A stretch of DNA of 64,000 nucleotides from Myxococcales bacterium. Lineage in GTDB: Bacteria; Myxococcota; Myxococcia; Myxococcales; JAKAPL01. The notes below the pieces were generated by a model. The model searched no databases. It was not told where the DNA came from and saw only the letters and a list, made by a program, of their open reading frames with translations. The translations under genes were made by a program, and so were the position numbers. Location of the stretch: NCBI GenBank assembly GCA_021783235.1, contig JAJXUD010000005.1, positions 1 through 64,000 on the forward strand, written 5' to 3'. Shown here piece by piece: positions 10,822 to 20,267 of the stretch; within the stretch, counting starts at the first letter, position 1, and each line of letters starts with the position of its first letter.

Positions 10822-12183
10822 CTATCCCAGGGCGGCGCGGATCTCGCCGGCGATCTGCTCGGCGAGGACCCGATTCCGGCCCTCGTTCGGGCTCTCGACC
10901 AGGATTCGGACCTTCGGCTCGGTGCCCGAGAAGCGGACCAGGACGCGGCCGTCGCCCCCAAGCCTCCGCTCGGCGTCCAGAATCGCCCGGTTCACGTGCG
11001 GTAAACTGCCGAGATCCCGCCGCTCCTTCACGGCCACGTTCAAGAGCTGCTGCGGCACCTTTTCGTAGCACTGGGCGAGCCTCGAGAGCGGCTGGCCGAG
11101 CGACACCGCGACCGCGAGCAGACGCAGCGCCGCCAGCGCACCGTCGCCAGTCGTCGCGTGGTCGAGGAAGATGAGGTGGCCGCTCTGCTCGCCCCCGAAG
11201 CTCGCCCCAAGGCGCCGCATCTCTTCGACGACATAGCGGTCTCCGACCTTGGTGCGGACGAGGCGCACCCCGACCTCTCGCAGCGAGAGGTCGAGTCCGA
11301 GGCTCGACATGACGGTCGCGACCACGGTCTTCTTGCGGAGCGTCTTGCGGCGAGCCATGTCCCGCGCGCAGATGGCCATGATGGCGTCCCCGTCGACGAC
11401 GCGCCCCCGCTCGTCCGCCACGATGACGCGGTCGGCGTCACCGTCCAAGGCGATGCCGAGCTGGGCCCCCTCGCGGACCACCGCCTTGCACATCTGCTCG
11501 GGGAAGAGCGAGCCGCAGCCCTTGTTGATGTTCTTCCCGTCGGGCCGGACGCCCAGGGTCACGACCCGCGCCCCGAGCTCCTCGAAGACGGCCGGGGCGA
11601 CCTTGTAGGCGGCTCCGTTGGCGCAGTCGACCACCACCGTGAGCCCGTCGAGCGTCAGCTCCGAGGGGAAGCTGTTCTTGAGGAACTCGACGTAGCGGCC
11701 CGCCGCGTCGTCGACCCGGAAGGCCTTGCCGATCTTCTGCGCCGTCGGCCGGAGGTGGTCGATGCTCCGATCCTGGACCAACCGCTCGATCTCGACCTCG
11801 GTCTCGTCGGGCAGCTTGAAGCCGTCGCGGCTGAAGAACTTGATCCCGTTGTCCTGGTAGGGGTTGTGCGAGGCGCTGATGACCGCCCCCGCGTCGGCCC
11901 GCTGGGAGCGCGTCATGAACGAGATGCCCGGCGTCGGCAGCGGCCCCACGAGGAGCACGTCGACGCCCATCGAGCAGAGTCCGCTCGCGAGCGCCTGTTC
12001 AAGCATGTAGCCGGACAGCCGCGTGTCCTTGCCGACGACCACGCGGTGGCGGTGCGGGCCGCTGCGAATCGTGTGGGCGAGCGCGCGGCCGAGCTGCATC
12101 GCCATCTCGGCCGTCATGGGGTGGACGTTCGCGACCCCACGCACGCCGTCGGTTCCAAAGAGGTGCCGTTGCTGGTTGGACAT
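10822..12183 (-). CDS. glmM: phosphoglucosamine mutase
   Basis: The 453-residue enzyme interconverts glucosamine-6-phosphate and glucosamine-1-phosphate, which supplies UDP-GlcNAc for peptidoglycan and lipopolysaccharide. It shows the N-terminal FGTDGVRG, the active serine loop [16 protein letters not shown] (Ser105 the phosphoserine), the metal loop DGDADRVIV, the sugar-binding GEQSGH and the C-terminal phosphate loop [11 protein letters not shown]. Its length is typical. It is the sixth gene of a tilS-ftsH-folP-cdaA-cdaR-glmM order that is conserved in part across many bacteria, and cdaA-cdaR-glmM linkage is known to couple c-di-AMP synthesis to cell-wall precursor supply. The 12-bp gap to the cdaR remnant supports co-transcription. 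Confidence 0.97.
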   Translation of the reverse strand: MSNQQRHLFGTDGVRGVANVHPMTAEMAMQLGRALAHTIRSGPHRHRVVVGKDTRLSGYMLEQALASGLCSMGVDVLLVGPLPTPGISFMTRSQRADAGAVISASHNPYQDNGIKFFSRDGFKLPDETEVEIERLVQDRSIDHLRPTAQKIGKAFRVDDAAGRYVEFLKNSFPSELTLDGLTVVVDCANGAAYKVAPAVFEELGARVVTLGVRPDGKNINKGCGSLFPEQMCKAVVREGAQLGIALDGDADRVIVADERGRVVDGDAIMAICARDMARRKTLRKKTVVATVMSSLGLDLSLREVGVRLVRTKVGDRYVVEEMRRLGASFGGEQSGHLIFLDHATTGDGALAALRLLAVAVSLGQPLSRLAQCYEKVPQQLLNVAVKERRDLGSLPHVNRAILDAERRLGGDGRVLVRFSGTEPKVRILVESPNEGRNRVLAEQIAGEIRAALG

Positions 12184-12195
12184 GACGCTCGAATT

Positions 12196-12360
12196 CTAAG
12201 GCGCCCGCGGGGGGACCGAAAGACGCTCCGTGGAGGGGGGGCGAGCGGCCGGACTGAAGCGATCCGGACGATCGCCGTTGACGAACCAGTAGAAGAGCAG
12301 CGCGAGGACGAGAGAGAGGAGCTTGTAGCCCCAGTTCTGGGCGAGGAGGCGAGGCGTCAC
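12196..12360 (-). CDS. 54-residue CdaR-like membrane stub (YbbR domains absent)
   Basis: A GTG at 12360 overlaps the cdaA stop as GTGA. The 54-residue product contains the QNWGYKLLSLVLALLFYWFV membrane helix typical of the CdaR (YbbR) N-terminus, then about 25 Pro/Ser-rich residues and a stop. CdaR proteins are normally about 300-450 residues with three or four YbbR repeats that modulate CdaA, and none remain here. The position between cdaA and glmM is exactly that of cdaR, so this is either a decayed cdaR or a minimal membrane partner of CdaA. Tight coupling at both ends suggests it is still translated. Confidence 0.7.
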   Translation of the reverse strand: MTPRLLAQNWGYKLLSLVLALLFYWFVNGDRPDRFSPAARPPSTERLSVPPRAP

Positions 12361-13247
12361 GCCGGCCCCTGCGTGGGCTGGGCCGAGGTCGAAGGGGCGT
12401 CGGCGGGGCGCGCCTGCGGGCGCTGCGCCGGCCGCAGGCTCCACCAGAAGCGGCGGCCCGAGCCGGGAGAGGGCGCGCAAGCTTGCAGGAGGAGCCGCTT
12501 GAGGGAGACGGCGTCGAGGCCGCGGTGGAGGCCGCCGTCCACCGCGAGCGCGATCTCGCCCCGCTCCTCCGAGACCACGACGACGGCGGCGTCGACCTGC
12601 TCGGAGAGCCCGAGGGCGGCCAGGTGACGGGTGCCGAGCTCCCGGTCGCCCGCCGGATCGCCGAGCGGCAGGACGCAGCGCGCCGCGGCCACTCGATCGC
12701 GCTGCACGATCACCGCCCCGTCGTGGAGCGGCGAGCCCGGGTGAAAGAGGGTCCGCAGCAGCTCCTGGCTCACGCGCGCGTCGAGCCGGACGCCCGACTC
12801 CGCGAACGGCTCGAGGTGGGCCGACCGCTCGATGGCCACGAGGGCGCCGACGCGCCGCGCGGCCATCGCCTCGGCGGCCGCGACGACCTGGTCGATGACC
12901 GCCGGCTCCACGAGCCGCTCGTCGCGCGAGAAGAAGCTGTTGCGGCCGAGCTGCGCGAGCCCACGCCGGATCTCGTCCTGGAAGAGCACGATGAGGCCGA
13001 AGGCGAGGCCGTAGGTGAGGAAGCGGCCGAGCATCCAGGCGAGCGTCCGCAGGCCGAGCTGCCGCGCGATCAGGTGGCTCGCGACGAGGAAGAGGACTCC
13101 CGAGAGGACGGGGACCGCCCTCGTCCCCTTGATGAGCAGGAGCACCCGGTAGATCAGCGCCGCGACGAGCAAGACGTCGGCGGCCGCGACGAGCCACTGG
13201 AAGATGGGATCCGCGCGCAGGGGCGCGAGCTGGGACCAGACGCTCAT
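12357..13247 (-). CDS. cdaA: diadenylate cyclase CdaA
   Basis: The 296-residue membrane enzyme condenses two ATP to cyclic di-AMP. Three hydrophobic segments fill residues 15-90. The DAC domain follows, with the catalytic DGA motif in PLHDGAVIV (176-178) and the second motif in LGTRHLAALG (207-209). Most family members have RHR at that second site, so this copy has Leu in place of the second Arg. A C-terminal Pro/Gln-rich tail of about 35 residues is extra. The ATG at 13247 overlaps the folP stop as ATGA; a GTG nine bases upstream is the alternative. Its neighbours folP, the cdaR remnant and glmM match the classic c-di-AMP operon. Confidence 0.93.
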   Translation of the reverse strand: MSVWSQLAPLRADPIFQWLVAAADVLLVAALIYRVLLLIKGTRAVPVLSGVLFLVASHLIARQLGLRTLAWMLGRFLTYGLAFGLIVLFQDEIRRGLAQLGRNSFFSRDERLVEPAVIDQVVAAAEAMAARRVGALVAIERSAHLEPFAESGVRLDARVSQELLRTLFHPGSPLHDGAVIVQRDRVAAARCVLPLGDPAGDRELGTRHLAALGLSEQVDAAVVVVSEERGEIALAVDGGLHRGLDAVSLKRLLLQACAPSPGSGRRFWWSLRPAQRPQARPADAPSTSAQPTQGPA

Positions 13248-14125
13248 GTCGTCCACGAGGGAGGGGCCCTCTCGCCTTCCCTTAGCACCGCCCAGGCGGC
13301 GCGCAAAGCGCGGACGGTCGCGCCCACGTCGTGGACGCGGAAGAGCCTCGCCCCTCGCTCGAGCGCGAGGACCGCGGCGGCGATCGACTCGAAGATCCGC
13401 TCGGCGGGCGGGGCGGCCGAGCCGAGCAGCGCCTTGCGGGAGGCGCCGATGACCAGCGGCCGGCCGATCCCGGTGAGCCCACCGAGATCGCGTAGGAGCC
13501 GGCGCGATTGGGCCGGGCTCTTCGCGAAGCCGAATCCGGGGTCGAGCGCGATCCGCTCCGGCTGGATCCCGGCCGCGAGGGCGGCCTTTAGCCGCTCGCG
13601 GAGCTCGGCCGCGACCTCGCCGGCCACGTCCCCGTAGCTCGCGAGGGAGGCCATGGTCTCGGGCGTACCGCGGCTGTGCATGAGGACGAGCCCGCAGCCG
13701 CTCCGCGCGCAGAGCGGGAGCATCGCGGGGTCGAAGGCGCCGCCGCTGACGTCGTTGACCAGATCCGCCCCGGCCGCGAGCGCCGCCTGGGCGACGACGG
13801 CCTTGCGGGTGTCGATCGAGATCGGAAGCAGCGGCAACCGGCGGCGCAGCTCCCTGACGACCGGGAGGACGCGACCGAGCTCCTCGTCGAGCGAGACCTC
13901 GCGCCGTCCCTCGCCGTAGGTCGCTCCCGAGGGCCGGGTCGACTCGCCGCCGACGTCGAGCGCGTCTGCCCCCTCGTCGGCGAGCCGGAGCCCCTGCGAG
14001 ACGGCCTCTTGCGGGTCGAGGAAGCGGCCACCGTCGGAGAAGCTGTCCGGCGTGGCGTTGAGGATACCGAGGATCCGCGGCCGCTCACCGAGCTCCCAGA
14101 CCGCGCGACCGACCTCGAGCTTCAT
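13244..14125 (-). CDS. folP: dihydropteroate synthase
   Basis: The 293-residue TIM-barrel enzyme joins p-aminobenzoate to the pterin pyrophosphate in folate synthesis. Signature stretches are ILNATPDSFSDGG (about 20-32), DVGGESTRPSG, ISIDTRKAVVA, LVNDVSGG, VLMHSRGTP and IALDPGFGFAKS, all in order. The ATG at 14125 (MKLEVGRAVW) gives a normal length; a longer in-frame start at 14386 would add about 87 residues of low-complexity GC-rich sequence and was rejected. It lies 61 bp after ftsH and its stop overlaps the cdaA start. FolP next to ftsH and cdaA/glmM is a frequent bacterial arrangement. Confidence 0.96.
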   Translation of the reverse strand: MKLEVGRAVWELGERPRILGILNATPDSFSDGGRFLDPQEAVSQGLRLADEGADALDVGGESTRPSGATYGEGRREVSLDEELGRVLPVVRELRRRLPLLPISIDTRKAVVAQAALAAGADLVNDVSGGAFDPAMLPLCARSGCGLVLMHSRGTPETMASLASYGDVAGEVAAELRERLKAALAAGIQPERIALDPGFGFAKSPAQSRRLLRDLGGLTGIGRPLVIGASRKALLGSAAPPAERIFESIAAAVLALERGARLFRVHDVGATVRALRAAWAVLREGERAPPSWTT

Positions 14126-14186
14126 CCCCGCCCCCCGCGCCGGCCGGGAAGGGGCGAGCGCCCCCCCCGGTACGGCCGCCGCGCGA

Positions 14187-16115
14187 CTAGGCCTTCGACG
14201 GCTCGGAGAGCTTGCCCAGCCCCTCGAGGGCGTCCAGGATCTTCTTCTTCTCCTTGCGATCCTGGGCCTGCGGCGACTTCGCGACGCTGCCGCTCGGCTT
14301 TTGGGGCTTCTCCCGCTGAATGGCGCCACCGTTGATGATGGCGTTGATCTCGGCGCCGTCGAGCGTCTCGTACTCGAGCAGGGCATCGGCGAGCCGCTTC
14401 AGGGTCTCGAGGTTCTCGGTCAGGATCTGCTTCGCCTTCTGGTACTGCTCCGTGACGATGCGGCGAACCTCGCCGTCGATCTGCTGCGCCGTCTGCTCGC
14501 TGTAGTCCTGGTGGCTCGCGATCTCGCGACCGAGGAAGATCTGCTCCTCGTGCTTGCCGAAGGCGAGCGGCCCGAGCGCCTCGCTCATGCCCCACTCGCA
14601 GACCATGCGGCGGGCGAGGTCGGTCGCCACCTCGATGTCGTTCGAGGCGCCGCTCGTCATCTCGTTGAAGACCAGCTCCTCGGCAATCCGGCCACCGAGG
14701 GAGATGGCGATCCGGTGGCGCGCGTACTCGCGGCTCGCGTTGTAGCGATCCTCGGCGGGAAGCTGCTGGGTGAGGCCGAGCGCGGGGCCGCGCGGGATGA
14801 TCGTGACCTTGTGGACCGGATCGGTCCCCGGGAGCATCTTCGCGACGAGCGCGTGGCCGCTCTCGTGGACCGCGGTCACCTTCTTCTCCCGCTCGCTGAT
14901 GATCATCGACTTGCGCTCGACGCCCATCAACACCTTGTCCTTCGCGAACTCGAAGTCGGCGAGATCCAGCCGGTCCTTGTTCTGCCGCGCCGCGAGGAGC
15001 GCCGCCTCGTTGACGAGGTTCTCGAGATCGGCCCCGGAGAAGCCGGGCGTCCCGCGGGCGATCTGGTCGAGGTCGATGTCCGGCGCCATCGGCGTCCGCT
15101 TCGTGTGGACGTTCAGGATGCCGAGCCGGCCTTGCACGTCCGGCCGCGGCACGACGATGCGCCGGTCGAAGCGGCCCGGCCGCAAGAGCGCCGGGTCGAG
15201 CACGTCGGGCCGGTTCGTGGCCGCGATGAGGATGACGCCGTCGTTGCTCTCGAAGCCGTCCATCTCGACGAGGAGCTGGTTCAGGGTCTGCTCGCGCTCG
15301 TCGTGGCCGCCGCCGAGACCCGCGCCGCGGTGGCGACCCACGGCGTCGATCTCGTCGATGAAGACGATGCAGGGGGCGTTCTTCTTGCCCTGCTCGAAAA
15401 GGTCGCGGACGCGGCTCGCGCCGACGCCCACGAACATCTCGACGAAGTCGGAGCCCGAGATCGAGAAGAACGGCACGCCGGCCTCGCCCGCGATGGCCCG
15501 CGCGAGCAGCGTCTTGCCGGTGCCGGGAGGACCCATGAGGAGCACGCCCTTCGGGATGCGGCCGCCGAGCCGGGTGAACTTCTTCGGGTCCTTGAGGAAG
15601 TCGATGATCTCCTCGAGCTCGCCCTTGGCCTCGTCGATGCCGGCGACGTCCGAGAAGGTGACCTTGTTGTGGTTCTCGGACAGCAGCTTCGCCTTGGACT
15701 TGCCGAAGCTCATGGCCTTGCCACCCGAGCCCTGGAGCTGCCGCATGAAGAAGAAGAAGAGGAGGAAGAGGAGCGCGAGCGGCAGCCCCTGCACGAGGAT
15801 GGAGAGCCAGATGCCGTTCTGGTCCTCCTTCTCGATCTTGAAGTCGACGCCGTGGTTGTGGAGCCGGTCGAGCAGGACGTCCGAGGGCGTCGTGCCCGTC
15901 ACCCGGAACTCGGCGCCGTTGTCCTTGATGTGACCCTGGTAGGTCTGCCCCTTGATTGCGAGATCCTTGACGCGCCCCTGGTCGACGTAGGTCAGAAACT
16001 CGCCGTAAGTGAGATCCCGCGGAGCCTGCTGGTGGCCGTTGAAGAACTGGTAGAAGGCCACGAACATCACGATGATGACGGCCCAGAGCAGGACGTTCTT
16101 GTACAGCTGTTTCAA
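14187..16115 (-). CDS. ftsH: ATP-dependent zinc metalloprotease FtsH
   Basis: The 642-residue membrane AAA+ protease degrades misfolded membrane proteins and regulators. Two N-terminal membrane helices ([16 protein letters not shown] and [18 protein letters not shown]) flank a short periplasmic domain. They are followed by Walker [10 protein letters not shown], Walker [12 protein letters not shown], the second region of homology ([20 protein letters not shown]) and the zinc site HESGH. The start is TTG at 16115, which gives the near-universal beginning [10 protein letters not shown] with a GAGG about 7 bases upstream. The ATG at 16316 would overlap tilS by 155 bp and was rejected. It lies 46 bp after tilS, a conserved gene pair in many bacteria. 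Confidence 0.95.
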   Translation of the reverse strand: MKQLYKNVLLWAVIIVMFVAFYQFFNGHQQAPRDLTYGEFLTYVDQGRVKDLAIKGQTYQGHIKDNGAEFRVTGTTPSDVLLDRLHNHGVDFKIEKEDQNGIWLSILVQGLPLALLFLLFFFFMRQLQGSGGKAMSFGKSKAKLLSENHNKVTFSDVAGIDEAKGELEEIIDFLKDPKKFTRLGGRIPKGVLLMGPPGTGKTLLARAIAGEAGVPFFSISGSDFVEMFVGVGASRVRDLFEQGKKNAPCIVFIDEIDAVGRHRGAGLGGGHDEREQTLNQLLVEMDGFESNDGVILIAATNRPDVLDPALLRPGRFDRRIVVPRPDVQGRLGILNVHTKRTPMAPDIDLDQIARGTPGFSGADLENLVNEAALLAARQNKDRLDLADFEFAKDKVLMGVERKSMIISEREKKVTAVHESGHALVAKMLPGTDPVHKVTIIPRGPALGLTQQLPAEDRYNASREYARHRIAISLGGRIAEELVFNEMTSGASNDIEVATDLARRMVCEWGMSEALGPLAFGKHEEQIFLGREIASHQDYSEQTAQQIDGEVRRIVTEQYQKAKQILTENLETLKRLADALLEYETLDGAEINAIINGGAIQREKPQKPSGSVAKSPQAQDRKEKKKILDALEGLGKLSEPSKA

Positions 16116-16161
16116 GCGAGACCTCGTTCTTCGGGGACGGAAAAGGAGGGTCAATGAGCTT

Positions 16162-17673
16162 CTAGCAGAGGCGCTTTCTCGTTCGCAAGCCGCGTCCCGG
16201 CGGGTTGTCGGGTTCGTAAGTCCGCGCCGCGAGGGATGCAAGAGGAACTCCCAGGGGCCGCCCGGTTCTTCCCGGCCGCCCCAATGACTCGGCCCGCAGC
16301 GCGAGGCCGCCGCCATCGCCCTCCGGCCGCCGTGCGCCCTCCCCCGCCCGGAGCCCCACCACCCAGAGGATCTCCTCGCCCTGGCAGAGGAGCGCCACCC
16401 GATCCCGCTCCTCCCGGGGCACCCCTACGTCGATGAGAAATCGCTTGAGCTTTCGGGAGCCCGCGCCGCCGGAGGGCCGGAAGCGGTCGCCGGGGCGGCG
16501 GGAGCGCAGCTCGAGGGGGAAGCGAGCGCTCGCCTCGGAGAGCTCGAGGGTGCAGCCCTCCGGGAGCGCCCCCGACCCCCGCGGCTCCACGTGGAGCACG
16601 AGGCCCGCGGCGGGGCACTCCCAGCGCCCCGGCCCCTCGATCCGGTAGGAGAAAGGGCTGGGCGCCGGCCGTTGCCTCGGCCCGAGCTCGATCCGGCCGC
16701 CACGGCCGCGAGCGGCCAGATCGCCCGAGAGGTGCAGCTCGCCGCCTCGGCCTGACCGCGCCAGCCCGACCAGCCGCTCGACCTGCTCTCGGGAGGGCTG
16801 GGCCTGAGGGCGGAGCCGGCGCACGAGGTGCCGCGCCACCCGATTCGCCACGGGGGTCGGAAGGGCCGCGAGCCGCTCCGCCTCCAAGACGAGCGTTCGA
16901 CCGCCCGTCGCCGCCACGACCGGGCCGAGCGCCTCCAGCGCGGCGCGGGCGAGCCCGTCGAGGAGCCGCTCGTCCTCGCGGCAGCTCTCGGCGAGCCGGC
17001 AGAGCTGCCGCTCGAGCGCGGGGGAGATCGACTCGAGCGCGCCCCAGGCCGCCCGGAGCGCGTTGCGACGAAGCGCCAGGTCGGCGTTGGTCGGATCCTC
17101 GCAGACGGGAAGGCCCAGCTTCTCCGCGTGGGCCCGCACCAGCCGCCGCGAGGCTCCCAGGAGCGGCCGTACGAGCCGGACTCCGGCCGTCAGCCGCCGG
17201 GAAGGGGCCATGGCGCCGAGCCCTTTGACGCCCGTCCCGCGAAGCAGCCGCAAGAGCACCGTCTCCGCCTGGTCCGTCGCGGTGTGGCCCACCGCGACCC
17301 GGTCGAAGCCGCGGTGGCGCGCGAAGCGGCCGAGCGCCTCGTAACGAGCTCGACGCGCCGCGTCTTCGGGGCCGGCGCCGGGGCCGACCTCGACCTCGAG
17401 GAGGTGAAACGGAAGACCCAGCACGCCGGCCAACGCCCTGGCGGTGGCGGCGTCGACTCGGGAGCTCTCCCGCAGCCGGTGATCGACGTGGACGAGCGCG
17501 AGCTCGGCGAGCCCCCAGCGCGGGCCAAGGACGCCGCAAAGATGCGAGAGTGCAGCGGAATCTCCCCCACCGCTCACCGCGCAGAGCAGCCGGCTCCCGG
17601 CAGGCACCAGCGGCGCGCCCGCCCGGGCGACGAGCCCGAGCAGCTCCCGACTCTCTTGGCCTCCTTTGGACAT
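16162..17673 (-). CDS. tilS: tRNA(Ile)-lysidine synthetase
   Basis: The 503-residue product attaches lysine to C34 of the AUA-reading tRNA(Ile). The PP-loop is [11 protein letters not shown] (SGGGDS at residues 34-39). Downstream markers are [32 protein letters not shown], and the C-terminal TilS domain region that includes [21 protein letters not shown]. Its length is usual for full-length TilS with the C-terminal domains. The ATG at 17673 is preceded only by a weak AAGG. It heads the long minus-strand operon and diverges from the leader/terminator element on the plus strand. Its own promoter was not recognised with confidence. Confidence 0.95.
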   Translation of the reverse strand: MSKGGQESRELLGLVARAGAPLVPAGSRLLCAVSGGGDSAALSHLCGVLGPRWGLAELALVHVDHRLRESSRVDAATARALAGVLGLPFHLLEVEVGPGAGPEDAARRARYEALGRFARHRGFDRVAVGHTATDQAETVLLRLLRGTGVKGLGAMAPSRRLTAGVRLVRPLLGASRRLVRAHAEKLGLPVCEDPTNADLALRRNALRAAWGALESISPALERQLCRLAESCREDERLLDGLARAALEALGPVVAATGGRTLVLEAERLAALPTPVANRVARHLVRRLRPQAQPSREQVERLVGLARSGRGGELHLSGDLAARGRGGRIELGPRQRPAPSPFSYRIEGPGRWECPAAGLVLHVEPRGSGALPEGCTLELSEASARFPLELRSRRPGDRFRPSGGAGSRKLKRFLIDVGVPREERDRVALLCQGEEILWVVGLRAGEGARRPEGDGGGLALRAESLGRPGRTGRPLGVPLASLAARTYEPDNPPGRGLRTRKRLC

Positions 17674-17715
17674 ACCTTTGCTTACACTCCCACTCGGGTC
17701 CTACAGGCGACCAAG

Positions 17716-17744
17716 TTGATGGGGGCGATCGGACCGGTTATACT
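17716..17744 (+). promoter_or_regulatory. sigma70-type promoter TTGATG-N17-TATACT
   Basis: TTGATG (17716-17721), an exact 17-base spacer and TATACT (17739-17744) make the best promoter match in the window. Start is predicted at the A near 17751. It fires toward the structured leader and the lipoprotein/ABC operon, and away from tilS. Confidence 0.75.
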
Positions 17745-17750
17745 ACGGGC

Positions 17751-17939
17751 AGAAGGCGGCGAGTTGCTCAGGCTGCTCAGCCTGCCGATTGAGAGGCTGA
17801 GGGTAGAATAAAGCGAGGGGAGCGTTCGTTACTGTTCCCCAGAGGGCGACGGCAGCCTTCGAAGCGTTGGGCCCAGGGGTCCCCCCCCTCCCCCTCTGGG
17901 TCCACGGGCGGCGTAGGGAAACCTACGCCGCCTTTTTTT
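17751..17939 (+). ncRNA. structured ~190-nt leader or small RNA ending in an intrinsic terminator
   Basis: The region between the promoter and the terminator carries several strong helices by eye. CAGGCT/AGCCTG forms a 4-base-loop hairpin around 17770-17784. GGGGA pairs with TCCCC (about 17818-17840). GGGCCCAGGGG (17869-17879) pairs with the C-rich strand near 17893-17903. The first transcribed bases, AAGGCGGCG (17753-17761), are an exact complement of CGCCGCCTT (17926-17934), the 3' arm of the terminator, so they could displace the terminator's own 5' arm. This allows either an attenuator/riboswitch-like leader for the operon starting at 17998 or a free-standing RNA of 6S-like size. No known riboswitch, 6S, SRP or tmRNA signature was recognised. 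Confidence 0.5.
17907..17939 (+). terminator. Rho-independent terminator
   Basis: A perfect 11-bp stem GGCGGCGTAGG / CCTACGCCGCC with a GAAA tetraloop (17907-17932) is followed by seven T (17933-17939). It is the only textbook intrinsic terminator in the window and lies 58 bp before the lipoprotein start codon. Confidence 0.93.
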
Positions 17940-17997
17940 GCCTCGGCTCCGGCCTGGGCTCGTTGACACCGAACGGCCCTCCCGGTAGTCGGCGGGG

Positions 17998-19560
17998 ATG
18001 CGCGCGCCGCGGCTGCTCTCCGTCGCTCTCTCCCTCCTGCTTCAGGCCGGCTGCTCGAGCTGCCGGCGAACGAGCGGGCCGACTCTGTCGCCGCGCTCGC
18101 TCGCGCCGGCGGACGCCGTCGCCTACGTCGAGGCGCCGTCGCTCGGGCGTCTCGCCGGCCACCTCGCCGAGCTCTCTCAGCCGCTCGCGCTCCTCCCCGG
18201 CGGCGAGGCGCTGGGGATGGGGCTCGACCAGCTCTCCGCCACGCTGGGCTTCGATCCGCGCCAGCCGGCGGCGCTCGCCTCGGCGGGGCTCGACGGGGCG
18301 CGGCCGGCGGCGCTCGTGGTCGAGGGCGCCGCCGCCTGGGCGGCCCTGCCGGTGCGCGACGAGGGGCGCTTCCGCGCGGCGATCGAGCGGCTCGCCGCCT
18401 CGCGGCTCGGCGCGCCGGCCCCGCGCGAGCAGGGCGGCGTGCTCCGCTTTCAGGGCCCCTCGGGCGAGGCGGCGCTCGCCTTCCGGGGGGGCTACGCCCT
18501 CGTGGGATCGAGCGACGCGAGCGCCCCGCTCCTCGCCCGCGGGCTGTCGCGCCCCCTGGAGGCGAGCCTCGAGCGGAGTCCCGTGGCGCCGCTGGTCTTC
18601 CGCCGGCTGCTGCCCGGCGAGGACCTCCTCGCCTACGTCTCCAAGGGCGCGCTGCCGCCATCCCTTTCGCGGCTGCCCGGGCTCGGCTTCGGCGCGAGCC
18701 TCTCGCTCGCCAATCGCCGGGTCACGCTGCGCGCGCTCGACGTCTTCTCCGTGGGCGAGGGGGCGGGCCTCTCGCCGCTCGCTCTCCCCGCCGGCGGCGA
18801 TCTCGTGCCGCTCCTCCCGCCGGGCGCCCCGATCGTCGGGCGGCTCGGCGGCGAGCCGGCGGCGCTCGCCCAGGCCTGGACGTGGCTCCTCCCAGCCGCC
18901 CTCGTCGACGCGGCCCGGGAGGCGAAGCTGGACCTCGGCCAGGAGCTCTTCGCGAACCTCCGGCCCGGCATCGCCTTCGCGCTGGGGCTCGCGCCGAAGC
19001 CGGACTTCTCCTCGGCCTCGTGGGATCCGCGCCGGGGCAACCCCTTCCGCGTCGTGACCCTCGAGGCGGTCGGCCGCGTGCGCGACCCCGCGAAGGCGCT
19101 CGCCGCCCTGCCGAAGCTCCTCGCGCTCGCGCCCCGCTTCGGCGCCTCGGCCGAGCGGCGGGACGCGGGGGCGACCGCGGCCTGGATCTTCCGCTACTCG
19201 CTCGGCGAGAGCGTCACCGTGGCGCTCGCGGGCGACGTCGTCGTGGTGACGGGCGGGGACGGCCAGCTCGGGCCGGCCGTCGAACGGGCCCTCGCGAAGG
19301 GCGCGCGCTACGCCCCGCCGCGAGAGCTGCTCCGCGCCCTGACGGGCCACGTCAGCGACGGGATCGCCTTCGACAGCGCCGCCGCCCGGGAGGCGCTCTC
19401 GGCCATCCCCGACTCGGCCTTCGGCGGCCTCACCGGCTTCACGCTCCGAGCGCTCTTCGACCGAGCGGAGGCGGCGCTCGGCCAGCTGGGCCCCGTCGTC
19501 GCGACGCTCCAGCTCGACGCCGACGCGGCGACGATCGACGCCGAGGTGCGACTTCGATGA
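17998..19560 (+). CDS. lipoprotein of unknown function, partner of an ABC exporter
   Basis: The 520-residue product has a type II signal peptide (MRAPRLLSVALSLLLQAGC, lipobox LQAGC, Cys19). The mature part, beginning about PADAVAYVEAPSLGRL, resembles the DUF3352-like proteins that alternate Leu-rich helices and beta strands. There are no catalytic motifs, and three or four repeats of a phrase like FxLGxxxxP/GAxLxPLxLPA are suggested. Its stop overlaps the ABC ATPase start as ATGA, and the ATPase in turn overlaps the permease, so the three are translated together. The likely role is a periplasmic or outer-membrane component of that exporter, but this is inferred from context only. Expression probably depends on the upstream promoter and terminator. 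Confidence 0.8.
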   Translation: MRAPRLLSVALSLLLQAGCSSCRRTSGPTLSPRSLAPADAVAYVEAPSLGRLAGHLAELSQPLALLPGGEALGMGLDQLSATLGFDPRQPAALASAGLDGARPAALVVEGAAAWAALPVRDEGRFRAAIERLAASRLGAPAPREQGGVLRFQGPSGEAALAFRGGYALVGSSDASAPLLARGLSRPLEASLERSPVAPLVFRRLLPGEDLLAYVSKGALPPSLSRLPGLGFGASLSLANRRVTLRALDVFSVGEGAGLSPLALPAGGDLVPLLPPGAPIVGRLGGEPAALAQAWTWLLPAALVDAAREAKLDLGQELFANLRPGIAFALGLAPKPDFSSASWDPRRGNPFRVVTLEAVGRVRDPAKALAALPKLLALAPRFGASAERRDAGATAAWIFRYSLGESVTVALAGDVVVVTGGDGQLGPAVERALAKGARYAPPRELLRALTGHVSDGIAFDSAAAREALSAIPDSAFGGLTGFTLRALFDRAEAALGQLGPVVATLQLDADAATIDAEVRLR

Positions 19561-20267
19561 GCGAGGGGGCGGCCGGCGGGACGGGGGGCGTCGAGGCGCG
19601 CGGCCTCGTCCGCTCCTTCCGGCGGGACGGCCGGGAGCTGCGCGTGCTCGACGGCGCCGAGCTCTCGATCGCCCCGGGCGAGGTCGTGGCCCTCTTCGGC
19701 GAGAGCGGCTCGGGCAAGAGCACCCTCCTCTCGATCCTCGGCGGCCTCGACGACGGCTTCGCGGGCAGCGTTCGGCTCTCCGGCGTCGAGCTGTCGGGGC
19801 TCGCCGAGCCCGAGCGGTCGCGCCTTCGGGCGCGGACCGTCGGCTTCGTCTTCCAGGACCACAACCTGCTGCCTCGGCTCACCGTCTCGGAGAACCTCCT
19901 CCTTCCGTTCGCCTTCCGGCGCGGCGAGCGGCCCGGGCCGGAGGCGGCGAGCGAGGCGCTCGAGTCCGTGGGGATCGCGCCGCTCGCCCGCGAGCGGGCC
20001 GCACGGCTCTCGGGCGGGGAGCGGCAGCGGGCGGCGGTGGCGCGCGCGCTCGTGACCCGGCCGCGGCTGCTCCTCTGCGACGAGCCGACCGGCAGCCTCG
20101 ACGGGGCGAACGGCCGGCGCGTCGCCGAGCTGCTCGTCTCCCTCGCGCGCGGGCGCGGGGTCGCCGTGCTCGTCGCGAGCCACGACCCGTCGCTCTGGCG
20201 TGGAGCCGACCGGGCGCTCGAGCTCTCGGGGGGCCGGCTGCGGGCGCGGCTGGCGGGGGCGGCGTGA
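19557..20267 (+). CDS. ABC transporter ATP-binding protein (LolD/MacB-type)
   Basis: The 236-residue product has Walker A GESGSGKST (48-56), Q-loop Gln100 (FVFQDHN), signature LSGGERQRAA (151-160), Walker B LLLCDEPTGSLD (171-182) and switch His209. The TGSLD phrase and DHNLLPRLTVSENL are characteristic of the MacB/LolD/FtsE class, which powers lipoprotein release, peptide export or mechanotransmission rather than nutrient import. The ATG at 19557 overlaps the lipoprotein stop (ATGA), and its own stop overlaps the permease GTG (GTGA). It is cytoplasmic and works with the FtsX/MacB-like permease encoded next. Confidence 0.93.
   Translation: MSEGAAGGTGGVEARGLVRSFRRDGRELRVLDGAELSIAPGEVVALFGESGSGKSTLLSILGGLDDGFAGSVRLSGVELSGLAEPERSRLRARTVGFVFQDHNLLPRLTVSENLLLPFAFRRGERPGPEAASEALESVGIAPLARERAARLSGGERQRAAVARALVTRPRLLLCDEPTGSLDGANGRRVAELLVSLARGRGVAVLVASHDPSLWRGADRALELSGGRLRARLAGAA

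Noticed and set aside
17751..17939. 6S RNA, SRP RNA or tmRNA
   Set aside because: The size fits 6S and 5'/3' pairing is possible, but none of the conserved sequences of these RNAs was recognised. It is left as an unassigned leader/sRNA.
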